This document shows positions 13,106 to 20,476 of a stretch of 20,961 nt of DNA, one piece after another (within the stretch, counting starts at the first letter, position 1; every line of letters begins with the position of its first letter). The notes beneath the pieces were generated by a model, which saw only the letters and a program-made list of their open reading frames with translations, made no database searches and was not told the DNA's origin. The translations under genes and the position numbers were made by a program. The DNA is taken from positions 1-20,961 of the IMG/VR virus record IMGVR_UViG_3300023179_000599; one strand, 5' to 3'. The DNA is from a virus.

Positions 13106-15349
13106 GTGGCAAAGTATGGCGTAAATTATTATGGATCATCTAATTATGGTTCGTTTGTACGACTTAGATTTTCTGTTCAACCAATGTCGGTATTGGCAAC
13201 AGAGTTATCTACAGTATCTTCTTTTTCTAAAGTTCTTGTTGAGTGGCAAACCCCAAGAGGTAATTTTACTCGCATAAGACTTGTAAGAAATCAAGGAGGA
13301 TTTCCAGAAACTGCAGAAGATGGTGTAATAATATATGATGAAATTGCAACAGAAGGAACAGTAAGTAGAACGTCAATAGTTGATGGAGAAGACAACCCAA
13401 CAGATATTCCTTTAGTTCCAGGTCGTCAAGTTTATTACCGTATGTTTTTGTTTACTGAAACAAAGGTTTGGAAAGTTGCTGGATCTATAACTGCAATAGT
13501 TCCATCAGATCATGGTATTCAAAATAAATTTATGTCTAGTCTTCCAAAAGTGTTTACTAGTACCGAACAAGGTCCTTTAGGCGCAATAGATGTAGATTCA
13601 GATTTATATAAATTTATTTCTGGATTAACATTTGCTAAAGAAGAACTTTATACTTTAATTGATTTATTAAGACCTAAACAAACTGGATTAGAAACTCCGT
13701 TTGAATTATTACCTGCAGAAGTAAAAAACTATGGGTTACTATCCGAATCAGGTTTGCCTACTAAAAACCAAAAAAGATTAGTTAGAGAAGCATTGTACAT
13801 GTACACGCATAAAGGAACTAGAACTGGGATTGAACGATATGCAGAATCTTTAACTGGATATGCTCCAACTATTACGGTTTCTAATAACTTATTATTAACA
13901 GTACAAGACTCTACGTTTTATGGAGGAGTTGGTAATTGGATTGTTAGTAATGCAGTGTTAACATCTAGTGTAGAACAAGTTCCAGATTCAAATAGTAATC
14001 AAATAGACACAACTAGAACTGGAAAAATAGTTGCATCCGCTGCAGGAAGTATGGCTTTAGGATATGCAAACCCTACAGCAAAAACAGTAACTGGTTTACA
14101 AAGAAATAATGGCACAACCGTTCTTCAAGTTGCTGTAGCAAATCATGGGTATTCTGTGGGACAAACAGTTACGCTTTCTGGATTAAGTGAAGACTTTAAT
14201 GGAACGTATACAATTACTACTGTTCCAGCAAGTAATCAATTTAACGTGACAACAGTAGCAACTACACCTTACAACGCTTCGGCATTAAATGGCTCTGTAA
14301 TTGCTGCAATAGGTGGTGGTAATGTAATAACTCAAGGAGTACCAGTACTTCCAGACACTGAATATACTGTTTCTTGTAAATTAAAATCTCCAGCAAGTGC
14401 TGGTAATATTACTATATCAGTTACATTTTATGATAAAAATGGTCAAGCAACTTCTGCTGCAAAAACTTCAACTATTGTTGCGGCTAATAACACTTGGAAA
14501 TCTGCAAGTAAAACTGCAACATCGGATGCAGACTCTGTTTATGCTGGTATCTCAATTGATTACAGTGCTGCTGGAACTTACTATATTGATCAAGTTTGTA
14601 TGCAAACTGGAGACACCGTTCTATATGATGAAGCAAGGGCAATAGATATATTTTTAGAACCAACAAAAACAAACTATATAAACAATCCATCTTTTGAAGT
14701 AGATGATTCGAGTTGGACTATAACTGCAGATGAAGTAACTTTATTAGAAGAAGATGTCCCGTTATCTGAAAGTTCTGGAACTTACTCTGTAAAAGTAGAC
14801 AGTACCTCTGGAGCCACATTTGAAACAAGCACTAATGTAGAAATTTTAAACAGAGATACGTATGCAACCTTATCTTTTTATGCAAAATCAACCAATGAAG
14901 GTGAGACTGCTACAGTTACTTTTAAAGCACTGGACAATTTGGGTGCTGGAGAAATAGAGGCTATTGAAGAGTTTGAGTTAACTGAGGATTGGGCAAGGTA
15001 TACAACTACCATCTATATAAACGATATAGATATACCTGCTTCTCCAACAGGGGAACTTTACTTTACAGTAAGTATTGAAACTGAAGCGACTGCCAATAAT
15101 TACATATGGCTAGATGACGTTCAACTAGAACTAACTCAAAAGGCAACAGATTACTTTGACGGAAACCTGCCCGCAGAATATGGAGCAGTTTGGCAAGGAA
15201 CAGAGAACGACTCCCCTTCAAGACTCTATGCAAATAAAGATAAAAAAATACCAAGATTAGCCAAGACCTTGAGTGACTGGGTGCCTCAAAATGCCTTTTG
15301 GAAAATAAGGACTTACGAGGGTTTGGAGTATAACAACCTCACGGTGTAG
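13106..15349 (+). CDS. Baseplate/adsorption protein: gpI-like region plus carbohydrate-binding-type jellyrolls
   Basis: A 747-residue protein from GTG 13106, with AAGGAG about 10 bases upstream. Residues 1-145 contain an Fn3-like strand pattern (VEWQTPRGNFTRIRLVRNQG). Residues about 150-260 (YKFISGLTFAKEELYTLIDL...ALYMYTHKGTRTGIERYAES) resemble phage tail protein I / wedge gp7-like proteins. From about 265 two carbohydrate-binding-type jellyrolls follow: the first has the PDTEYTVSCKLKSP and YYIDQVCMQTG motifs, and the second starts NYINNPSFEVDDSSW and ends with YIWLDDVQLE. The first jellyroll is interrupted by an FCCH-like module (residues 326-402). It is probably a receptor-contact protein docked to the wedge. 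Sugar binding is inferred from fold-like patterns; no specificity can be stated. Confidence 0.75.
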   Translation: MAKYGVNYYGSSNYGSFVRLRFSVQPMSVLATELSTVSSFSKVLVEWQTPRGNFTRIRLVRNQGGFPETAEDGVIIYDEIATEGTVSRTSIVDGEDNPTDIPLVPGRQVYYRMFLFTETKVWKVAGSITAIVPSDHGIQNKFMSSLPKVFTSTEQGPLGAIDVDSDLYKFISGLTFAKEELYTLIDLLRPKQTGLETPFELLPAEVKNYGLLSESGLPTKNQKRLVREALYMYTHKGTRTGIERYAESLTGYAPTITVSNNLLLTVQDSTFYGGVGNWIVSNAVLTSSVEQVPDSNSNQIDTTRTGKIVASAAGSMALGYANPTAKTVTGLQRNNGTTVLQVAVANHGYSVGQTVTLSGLSEDFNGTYTITTVPASNQFNVTTVATTPYNASALNGSVIAAIGGGNVITQGVPVLPDTEYTVSCKLKSPASAGNITISVTFYDKNGQATSAAKTSTIVAANNTWKSASKTATSDADSVYAGISIDYSAAGTYYIDQVCMQTGDTVLYDEARAIDIFLEPTKTNYINNPSFEVDDSSWTITADEVTLLEEDVPLSESSGTYSVKVDSTSGATFETSTNVEILNRDTYATLSFYAKSTNEGETATVTFKALDNLGAGEIEAIEEFELTEDWARYTTTIYINDIDIPASPTGELYFTVSIETEATANNYIWLDDVQLELTQKATDYFDGNLPAEYGAVWQGTENDSPSRLYANKDKKIPRLAKTLSDWVPQNAFWKIRTYEGLEYNNLTV
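14081..14311 (+). other. Inserted HG-V-G-x-TVT-x2-G / FNGTY domain, copy 2
   Basis: Residues about 326-402 of the adsorption protein begin AKTVT and contain H347-G-Y-S-V-G-Q-TVTLSG and FNGTYTITTVP. The flanking sequence (SMALGYANPT before, ITQGVPVLPDTEYTVSC after) reads as one jellyroll split by this insert. Its length (77 residues) is close to that of copy 1 (74 residues). The DNA of the two copies has diverged, so this is not a recent duplication. Confidence 0.6.
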
Positions 15350-15360
15350 GATCCTTGGCT

Positions 15361-15639
15361 ATGACTACAGACATAGTTATTTCCGTAATATTCACAGGGA
15401 TGGCAGTTACTTATGTAATTGAATTCCTAGACTTATTTATATCTGGCTTTATTACTAAGCCAACTTTAAACAAATACTTTGCGTTACCCCTAAGTTTTCT
15501 AGGACTTTGGGCGCAAATGGATTTGTATTATGACTTCTTTGTTTTAGTTCCTGCGGCTACATTTGTATCATTAATGATTGGGATGTATTTAAATAAACCA
15601 GTGGTTATAAAGTCACCTTCTCGTCTATCTCAACTATAG
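15361..15639 (+). CDS. Small membrane protein (holin candidate)
   Basis: A 92-residue protein. I chose ATG 15361 because AGGA (15348-15351) lies nine bases before it; an in-frame TTG at 15355 is only three bases from it. Residues 5-27 are a clear membrane helix and about 40-79 hold one long or two short ones, followed by a basic C-terminus KSPSRLSQL. Size and topology fit a phage holin, and holins are often placed after the tail genes. No endolysin is adjacent, and short membrane proteins of other functions look the same, so the holin name is only a candidate. Confidence 0.6.
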   Translation: MTTDIVISVIFTGMAVTYVIEFLDLFISGFITKPTLNKYFALPLSFLGLWAQMDLYYDFFVLVPAATFVSLMIGMYLNKPVVIKSPSRLSQL

Positions 15640-15646
15640 GAGAACC

Positions 15647-16225
15647 ATGAACATAGCCTTAATTTCTTTTGATGATGTTTGTGTAGATGAAGGTTTAAAT
15701 GAGATCATTCAAAAATATGGCGCTGAAATAAAAGTGTTTCTTCCAGTAACGGGAAGTGAAAATCATTTTGCAGAAAACGTTATGGATATCTGTAAAGAAC
15801 ATTCCATAAAGGTAACTTGTTTTATAACAAATGCTTTTGATATAGACCATATCTTATTAAATGCTGATGACATTGTGATAACGGACAATCCTGTAAAAGA
15901 GGTTGTTAGACAAATAACCCCTGATGATGTGATGGGTATTGTCTGGAATGATTCACCTCAAGCACATATAGTCTTAAGTTCTGTAGAGGATTACGGAATA
16001 GAGGTCTGGGATATAACAGATGGGTTAGACAAGATAGAGGTCGATTACTCTGAAGAGAGCACTGATGAACTTTACACAGCCATGATGAACAGTATGGGAG
16101 TATTTGTGGAACACATGGCTGACTACATAATGACTACCGTGTTAGATGTCCTGGCTTTGGAGGTTGCAAAACACATTGAAGAGGGTGGAAAAGATATATC
16201 TCCCTTTAAGGATGACAACCCTTGA
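15647..16225 (+). CDS. Unrecognised alpha/beta (Rossmann-like) protein
   Basis: A 192-residue acidic protein, with AGGAGA three bases upstream. Residues 1-130 alternate strands and helices regularly: NIALISF, EIKVFLPV, KVTCFIT, DDIVITD, VMGIVWND and IEVWDIT, each followed by a helix. This suggests a doubly wound nucleotide-binding-type fold. The order 'VMGIVWNDSPQAHIVLSSVEDYGIEVWDI' in segments recalls SLOG-type domains, but no diagnostic glycine motif was found. A helical C-terminus (about 140-185) may be a dimer or partner surface. It sits between the membrane protein and the initiator, and its stop overlaps the initiator start. Function is unknown; an auxiliary host-takeover or anti-defence role is speculation. 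Confidence 0.7.
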   Translation: MNIALISFDDVCVDEGLNEIIQKYGAEIKVFLPVTGSENHFAENVMDICKEHSIKVTCFITNAFDIDHILLNADDIVITDNPVKEVVRQITPDDVMGIVWNDSPQAHIVLSSVEDYGIEVWDITDGLDKIEVDYSEESTDELYTAMMNSMGVFVEHMADYIMTTVLDVLALEVAKHIEEGGKDISPFKDDNP

Positions 16226-17208
16226 AAATTCCTTTGAAGGCTTATTCTGTACCATTAACTGATTATCAGTTCCGACTACTGGCTGTGATTTGCCATTTAT
16301 CGGGCTCCAAAGGCCGTTTTAAGACATCAGTAGAAGAGTTGTGTAGACAGACTAACAAAACATCAGACAGAACCGTCAGAACGGCTCTCAAAGCGTTAGA
16401 GAAGCATGGGTTAATAATTAGAACTCCTAGTAAAAGGGCTAATGGTTTTAAGGGAATGGACTGGTACGAAGTGGTAGAAAATTACCGCACTACAGAAAAA
16501 CCTGCAGTAAATTACCGCACTGAAAATTACCGCACCTCACATGACTATAAGTCACATAGCAGTATGACTAGTAAGTCATTAGTACCTAATAGTAAAGATA
16601 GTAATAAATTAAAAGATTCTGAATCCAAAGGGATTCTAATGAAAGAGATACGAGTACCTATGAGACAATATCAAGATGATGGAGATAATCTGGCAGGCTT
16701 TGGGCTCGTCGAACCGAAAGATGCGCCAAGCCCTAAGATCAGAAAATCCGATCCTAAGACTAGGGGACGACGACCAGAGCACGAGTGGACTCCAATGGAT
16801 GTCGCTGCAGAGTTTTCTTATCGTGTCGGCAGGAAATACCCCTTACTCCCTGGAACAGTTAACGTCAAACAACTCTCAGGCGCCCTTGCAAAATTCAGAA
16901 AGCAGTACGATACTAACGCCTTAATTGAGTTAGAGTTACTTCGTCTCTTTATGGCAGATGAAAGAAACTTTCAAAACATTGGTGATGAAGCACCGATGCT
17001 GTATAAGATGTACCTTGCTTCTTTTGGAAAGAGAATGAATCAAGCCAGAGAAAATCTAGGTCTTAATAAAATTAACGCCCAAATTGACACAACGGCTAAG
17101 ATGGAAATACTGACAGCGAGTGACGGACGTACTTTTCAAAACTCTCTTTCTGGCAGAGCACAACTCGCAAGACATGAAAAACGACTAAAGGAGAATGCAA
17201 ATGGCTAA
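16222..17208 (+). CDS. Winged-helix replication initiator (lambda O-like arrangement)
   Basis: A 328-residue protein from TTG 16222, with AAGGA about nine bases upstream and four-base overlap with the preceding gene. Residues 10-80 form a winged helix: TDYQFRLLAVICHL, then SVEELCRQTNKTSDRTVRTA with the recognition helix at about 47-60, and a wing GLIIRTPSKR. Residues 86-105 are a pentapeptide repeat ENYRT-TEKPA-VNYRT-ENYRT, followed by a polar linker (about 106-200). The C-terminal 130 residues are helical, with GRRPEHEWTPMDVAAEF and LIELELLRLFMADER. Next to DnaC-like and DnaB-like genes this is the expected initiator. As in lambda O, the linker DNA appears to carry the origin iterons. A transcription-factor role is the alternative. 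Confidence 0.75.
   Translation: MKIPLKAYSVPLTDYQFRLLAVICHLSGSKGRFKTSVEELCRQTNKTSDRTVRTALKALEKHGLIIRTPSKRANGFKGMDWYEVVENYRTTEKPAVNYRTENYRTSHDYKSHSSMTSKSLVPNSKDSNKLKDSESKGILMKEIRVPMRQYQDDGDNLAGFGLVEPKDAPSPKIRKSDPKTRGRRPEHEWTPMDVAAEFSYRVGRKYPLLPGTVNVKQLSGALAKFRKQYDTNALIELELLRLFMADERNFQNIGDEAPMLYKMYLASFGKRMNQARENLGLNKINAQIDTTAKMEILTASDGRTFQNSLSGRAQLARHEKRLKENANG
16477..16536 (+). repeat. Iteron-like direct repeats AAATTACCGCAC inside the initiator gene
   Basis: Three exact copies of AAATTACCGCAC lie at 16479-16490, 16509-16520 and 16524-16535. Their starts are 30 and 15 bases apart, so they follow a 15-base period, and a degenerate unit (AAAAACCTGCA-like) occupies the skipped position near 16496-16506. 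The same codons (AAT TAC CGC AC) are used each time. I saw no other copy in the window. They are in the linker part of the initiator, where lambda-type origins have their initiator-binding sites. Confidence 0.7.
16542..16640 (+). other. Candidate replication origin: AT-rich stretch with clustered palindromes
   Basis: Directly after the iterons come TGACT-ATA-AGTCA (16542-16554), TGACT-AGTA-AGTCA (16565-16578), ATTAG-TAC-CTAAT (16578-16590), an A/T-rich run (about 16588-16618) and GAATCC-AAAG-GGATTC (16621-16636). Repeats followed by an easily melted region are the usual plan of a theta origin with an intragenic initiator. The initiator, loader and helicase genes are adjacent. Evidence is structural only. 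Confidence 0.55.
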
Positions 17209-17482
17209 AAAGGTAGTAAAAACATTTAGTGCAAATTTAAATAAGAACCCTGAAAAGGGTGGTGCATGGATGGCTATTATCAGTGTAACAACTGAAGGTA
17301 TTGATGGTACAGAAAAGTTAAACATGGCTGCATGGTCTAATGCTTCAGCAGGCAAGCGTTGGGTTAAAAGCCAAGTGCAAGCACTTACACCACGCAAGAG
17401 CGTGAAGATGATTGCAGGCGAAAATAAAGACGCTAAAGGAAAGCCAACATCATTTGTTGGTGTTGTAACTTTTAGAGCCTAA
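17201..17482 (+). CDS. Small unrecognised protein of the replication block
   Basis: A 93-residue basic protein. ATG 17201 is preferred because AAGGAG (17188-17193) lies seven bases upstream; ATG 17195 is only one base from it. The composition suggests a small mostly beta protein (GGAWMAIISVTTEGIDG, KSVKMIAGEN, SFVGVVTF), with a helical NASAGKRWVKSQVQAL in the middle. It overlaps the end of the initiator gene and precedes a zinc-ribbon gene. No family is recognised. A single-strand DNA-binding or initiator-accessory role would fit the location but has no direct support. Confidence 0.72.
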   Translation: MAKKVVKTFSANLNKNPEKGGAWMAIISVTTEGIDGTEKLNMAAWSNASAGKRWVKSQVQALTPRKSVKMIAGENKDAKGKPTSFVGVVTFRA

Positions 17483-17484
17483 TA

Positions 17485-17637
17485 ATGCTCGAGTTCAGTT
17501 TCTTTTGTCCTTCTTGTAAAGACAAGACGCAAGGAGTAGCAATTGAAAGAGGCAGTATGCATTTAGATTTAAAGTGTTACTCTTGTAATACCGATTGGGA
17601 AAAGGTAGTAATAGATAGAGGGGACAATGAAAAATAG
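17485..17637 (+). CDS. 50-residue zinc-ribbon protein
   Basis: A 50-codon frame begins two bases after the preceding stop. It reads MLEFSFFCPSCKDKTQG at the start and has a second knuckle KCYSCNTDW. The cysteines C8-x2-C11 and C31-x2-C34 make a classical two-knuckle zinc ribbon. The ATG is in the TAATAATG context and the stop at 17635-17637 overlaps the next ATG. Zinc ribbons of this size can bind nucleic acid or a protein partner; the partner here is unknown. The position within the primosome genes suggests a helper role, by context only. Confidence 0.72.
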   Translation: MLEFSFFCPSCKDKTQGVAIERGSMHLDLKCYSCNTDWEKVVIDRGDNEK

Positions 17638-17779
17638 ATTAGTTTATCCAACAAATAATAGAGCGCTCAGATTTTTTGGCGATGTAATGTTAACAATTGG
17701 TACTTGGTTTGTATCAGTAGGAAGTAATTACGGCGGTCTATATGAGTTTGAGTTTGAGGACGAGCAAGACGATGTATGA
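17627..17779 (+). CDS. Small protein with hydrophobic core and acidic tail
   Basis: A 50-codon frame from ATG 17627, with GAGGGG closely upstream, to TGA 17777-17779, overlapping both neighbours. Residues 1-19 are basic (KNRLVYPTNNRALRFFGD), residues about 20-33 hydrophobic (VMLTIGTWFVSVG), and the C-terminus is strongly acidic (EFEFEDEQDDV). The hydrophobic stretch is short for a membrane helix. No family is recognised. Support for its reality is the ribosome site and the overlaps, as all adjoining genes are packed in this way. Confidence 0.55.
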   Translation: MKNRLVYPTNNRALRFFGDVMLTIGTWFVSVGSNYGGLYEFEFEDEQDDV

Positions 17780-18494
17780 CATCAACCAACTCTCAGCCTT
17801 AAAGAAGCACTGGCTACTTCGTAACTCTAATATCCCACGTCGCTTCCTCGGCCTTGAGCCACAAGACCTTGTGGACAGAGCAGGATCCTTTCCTGACGAG
17901 GTGAGTACGTGGATAGATGACTGTGTGAGCGGTCAGGTCATAAAGCAGATTGGCCATATTGGAATTAATGGAGTTGGTCTTTTATTTGATGGCGGACCTG
18001 GAATTGGTAAGACGACTCACGCAGTAGTTGCTGCTATGGAGTTTGTTCGCCGTCTTCCTGATAATGATGCTGATGCTGCAAGAATACTGAGCATGAGTGC
18101 ATCTGACTTTGGTCTTGGCGCTAGGCCCGTGTACTACATGACTTACCCTGAATTCTTATCTAGAAAGAAAGCAACTTTTGATTCTGACCTTGAAGATAAG
18201 AAGCAATCTGTTTATGAAATAGATGGCTTTCATGGCAGATCTAAATTTGATTGGTTAAATGTAAGAATTCTTGTGATAGATGACTTAGGAAAAGAATATG
18301 GTTCAAAGTACGATGACACATCATTTGATGAGATACTACGTCTTAGATACGACAAGGCTCTGCCAACAATAATAACCACCAATGTGCGGTTAGAGAATTG
18401 GGAAGCAGAGTACAGGGAAGCAATGGCTAGTTTTGCTCAAGAGGCATTTATCCGAGTCCCTATAGTCGGCGCAGATTTAAGAGCAGCACAATGA
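17772..18494 (+). CDS. DnaC-like AAA+ helicase loader
   Basis: A 240-residue ATPase. I chose ATG 17772 because GAGGA (17756-17760) lies 11 bases upstream; an in-frame ATG at 17742 has no clear ribosome site. Walker A is G74-G-P-G-I-G-K80-T-T and Walker B is ILVIDDLG with D170/D171. The sensor-like PTIITTN is at 198-204, and R/K-rich residues follow near the end. The N-terminal 55 residues (NSNIPRRFLGLEPQDLVD) resemble the helicase-binding region of DnaC/DnaI loaders. It should load the DnaB-like helicase (19226-20476) at the origin with the initiator. The stop overlaps an in-frame ATG for the next gene (ATGA). Confidence 0.88.
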   Translation: MYDINQLSALKKHWLLRNSNIPRRFLGLEPQDLVDRAGSFPDEVSTWIDDCVSGQVIKQIGHIGINGVGLLFDGGPGIGKTTHAVVAAMEFVRRLPDNDADAARILSMSASDFGLGARPVYYMTYPEFLSRKKATFDSDLEDKKQSVYEIDGFHGRSKFDWLNVRILVIDDLGKEYGSKYDDTSFDEILRLRYDKALPTIITTNVRLENWEAEYREAMASFAQEAFIRVPIVGADLRAAQ

Positions 18495-18505
18495 AGGGGA
18501 TGAGT

Positions 18506-18799
18506 ATGGAAAGTCCTTGGAGGACCGTACAGTTATTTATCTCATCGCAGGCTGCAGGCGTGTTTGAAGTTGAGGTTGATACTGGAACAAAAAGAGTCAG
18601 ATGTAATTGTCCAGTCTGGAAAAAAACTCTTAAATGTAAACACGTAAACTTTGTTAATAACCGAATGAAAATGAATCAAGGTCATTACTCAATTCTTGTT
18701 CCAGATGAAGTTCCAGAAGAGTTGGCTTCTCAAGCAAACTCAGATGCAAAGAAATTTCGTGATTTTGTAGTTAGGTATGCTAAAGTCGAGGTACTATGA
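18506..18799 (+). CDS. SWIM-type zinc finger protein
   Basis: A 97-residue protein with ATG 18506 chosen because AAGGGG (18494-18499) is six bases upstream; ATG 18491 (overlapping the loader stop) would add five residues. A beta hairpin SPWRTVQLFISSQ and VFEVEVDTGTKRVR leads into C33-x-C35-x8-C44-x-H46, the CxCx(n)CxH signature of SWIM zinc fingers. The remainder is FVNNRMKMNQGHYSILVPDE and a charged helix to the end. SWIM domains bind nucleic acid or proteins in transposases, helicases and chromatin factors. In a primosome operon this stand-alone version may be a DNA-binding accessory; that is inference. The TGA overlaps the next ATG. Confidence 0.8.
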   Translation: MESPWRTVQLFISSQAAGVFEVEVDTGTKRVRCNCPVWKKTLKCKHVNFVNNRMKMNQGHYSILVPDEVPEELASQANSDAKKFRDFVVRYAKVEVL

Positions 18800-19212
18800 A
18801 AAATGGAGACATCTCAAACGTCTCCTCTCCACAGGTTGTATGCGTAACAGATGTAGTTATTCCTTTAGTAGAAGAAGTTACTAAAAAATTATTAACTACA
18901 AAAGTTAGTTTAAAATTGGGAGAGATTAACCTTCAGAGTGCAAACAAACTTTGGTTGTTATCAAACAACTATGGAATATCACTAGAGTTAGCGGGTTATG
19001 CTGATCAAGGTTGGACTGAAGAATTACTTGAGAAAGCATTTGAAAAGTTAGAGAGGGAAGTAGTAAATCCATTTAACTATTGGAACTTATATGCAGACCC
19101 TGGTGAGTTAGTTAGAAAACTTCCCTATCGTGCTAATCTTCGGGGCGTGGTGGATGTAAAGTGGAGAGTAGCAAGATACGGATCAGCAGGGATAGAATTA
19201 GATAACTTGTAA
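18796..19212 (+). CDS. Unrecognised protein between SWIM protein and helicase
   Basis: A 138-residue protein starting at ATG 18796, which overlaps the SWIM stop (ATGA). The central part (VTDVVIPLVEEVTKKLLTTK, SANKLWLLSNNYGISLELAG) is mixed alpha/beta, and a later stretch NPFNYWNLYADPGELVRKLPYR is distinctive with aromatic and basic residues. No catalytic signature is visible. A small initiator accessory or helicase partner is conceivable by context alone. AAGAGGGGG precedes the next gene, giving a good ribosome site, so the helicase is translated independently of this protein. Confidence 0.68.
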   Translation: MKNGDISNVSSPQVVCVTDVVIPLVEEVTKKLLTTKVSLKLGEINLQSANKLWLLSNNYGISLELAGYADQGWTEELLEKAFEKLEREVVNPFNYWNLYADPGELVRKLPYRANLRGVVDVKWRVARYGSAGIELDNL

Positions 19213-19225
19213 GAGGGGGCACTAA

Positions 19226-20476
19226 ATGGCATCTGACAACGAACATCGTTTAGTCAGCAAGGTCATCCGTGATCGAGACATAGTTCCAGCACTACAACGT
19301 GGTGTAAATGAGTCTTGGTTTTTAGATGATGACAACCGTAAAGCATGGTCTTTCGTTCGCAAACACTATGGAGAATATAGCGAAGTCCCAACTGCAGTTA
19401 CAGTAAAAGATCATTATCCAAATTATAAAGTATTAGATGTTCAAGATAACATTGAGTATTTACTTGACACAATGGTTGATTTCCGTCGAAGACTATTAAC
19501 TCGTCAAGGATTAGAAACTGCGGTTGAACAATTACAAGATAATAATCATGACGCTGCTTTACTTGCTATGGAAGCAACTATTACTAAAGTTAATGCACAA
19601 GGAATTCTTGGCACACACGAAATAGATTTAACCAAAAACACGGAACAGCGTTATAAAGATTATAAAGCATTACAAAAAGAAGAATTTTTAGGTATACCTA
19701 CTGGTTTTTCAAAGATAGATGAAGCAACCGCAGGATTACAAGGCGGTCAATTAGTAACCATTATTGCTCCACCTAAAACTGGTAAATCTCAAATTGCTTT
19801 AAAGATGGCATTGAATGTTCACTCTCAGGGATTTATACCAATGTTTCAATCTTTTGAAATGAACAATCATGAACAACAACAAAGACACGATGCAATGAGA
19901 GCAAACGTGTCACACGGTAGATTACGTCGTGGAAAACTATTGCCTGCAGAAGAAGATAGATATATCGATGTATTAAACAAGATGGAAACAGAACCTTCTT
20001 TTCATTTAATAGATGCTGTAAATGGAATCACAGTCTCATCTTTAGCAGCAAAAATAGAACAAACAAAACCAGACATAGTGTTTGTAGATGGTGTCTATTT
20101 AATGTTAGACGAAGTAAGTGGAGAAATGAATACTCCTCAAGCGATCACTAATGTTACTCGTTCTTTAAAAAGATTGGCTCAAAGAATAAATAAACCAATT
20201 ATTATTACAACACAAACTTTACTTTGGAAGATGCGTGCTGGAAAAGTTACTGCAGACTCCATTGGTTATTCTTCATCATTCTTTCAAGACTCAGATGTAA
20301 TTTTAGGTCTTGAGCCAGTAGAAGAAGATGAAGATATTAGATTACTAAAAATTGTTGCCAGCCGTAACTGCGGACCAAGTGAAACTGCTTTAACTTGGCG
20401 TTGGGAAACAGGTTGTTTTCATGATGAAGAACAGATGTTAAAGTGTAAATTCTGTTCTGATTGGGGACGTGTGTGA
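19226..20476 (+). CDS. dnaB: DnaB-like replicative helicase with C-terminal Cys/His cluster
   Basis: A 416-residue SF4 helicase. Residues 1-115 resemble the DnaB N-terminal helical domain (ESWFLDDDNRKAWSFVRKHY). LGIPTGFSKIDEATAGLQGG begins the RecA-like core. Walker A is PPKTGKS (182-188, K187) and Walker B is DIVFVDG with D288. A later motif PIIITTQT and the ending ASRNCGPSETALTWRW are typical. The last 20 residues carry C397-x-H399-x7-C407-x2-C410, a likely metal site not normally found on DnaB. The protein is shorter than the roughly 470 residues of E. coli DnaB. GAGGGGG upstream is the ribosome site; the TGA overlaps the primase start. Phage gp41-type naming is the alternative. Confidence 0.9.
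   Translation: MASDNEHRLVSKVIRDRDIVPALQRGVNESWFLDDDNRKAWSFVRKHYGEYSEVPTAVTVKDHYPNYKVLDVQDNIEYLLDTMVDFRRRLLTRQGLETAVEQLQDNNHDAALLAMEATITKVNAQGILGTHEIDLTKNTEQRYKDYKALQKEEFLGIPTGFSKIDEATAGLQGGQLVTIIAPPKTGKSQIALKMALNVHSQGFIPMFQSFEMNNHEQQQRHDAMRANVSHGRLRRGKLLPAEEDRYIDVLNKMETEPSFHLIDAVNGITVSSLAAKIEQTKPDIVFVDGVYLMLDEVSGEMNTPQAITNVTRSLKRLAQRINKPIIITTQTLLWKMRAGKVTADSIGYSSSFFQDSDVILGLEPVEEDEDIRLLKIVASRNCGPSETALTWRWETGCFHDEEQMLKCKFCSDWGRV

Noticed and set aside
16494-16506. Full fourth iteron
   Set aside because: It matches the repeat only when gaps are allowed, so it is described as a degenerate unit rather than a copy.
17742-17771. Longer start for the DnaC-like gene
   Set aside because: The extra ten residues lie inside the preceding small gene and lack a ribosome site; ATG 17772 has GAGGA 11 bases upstream.
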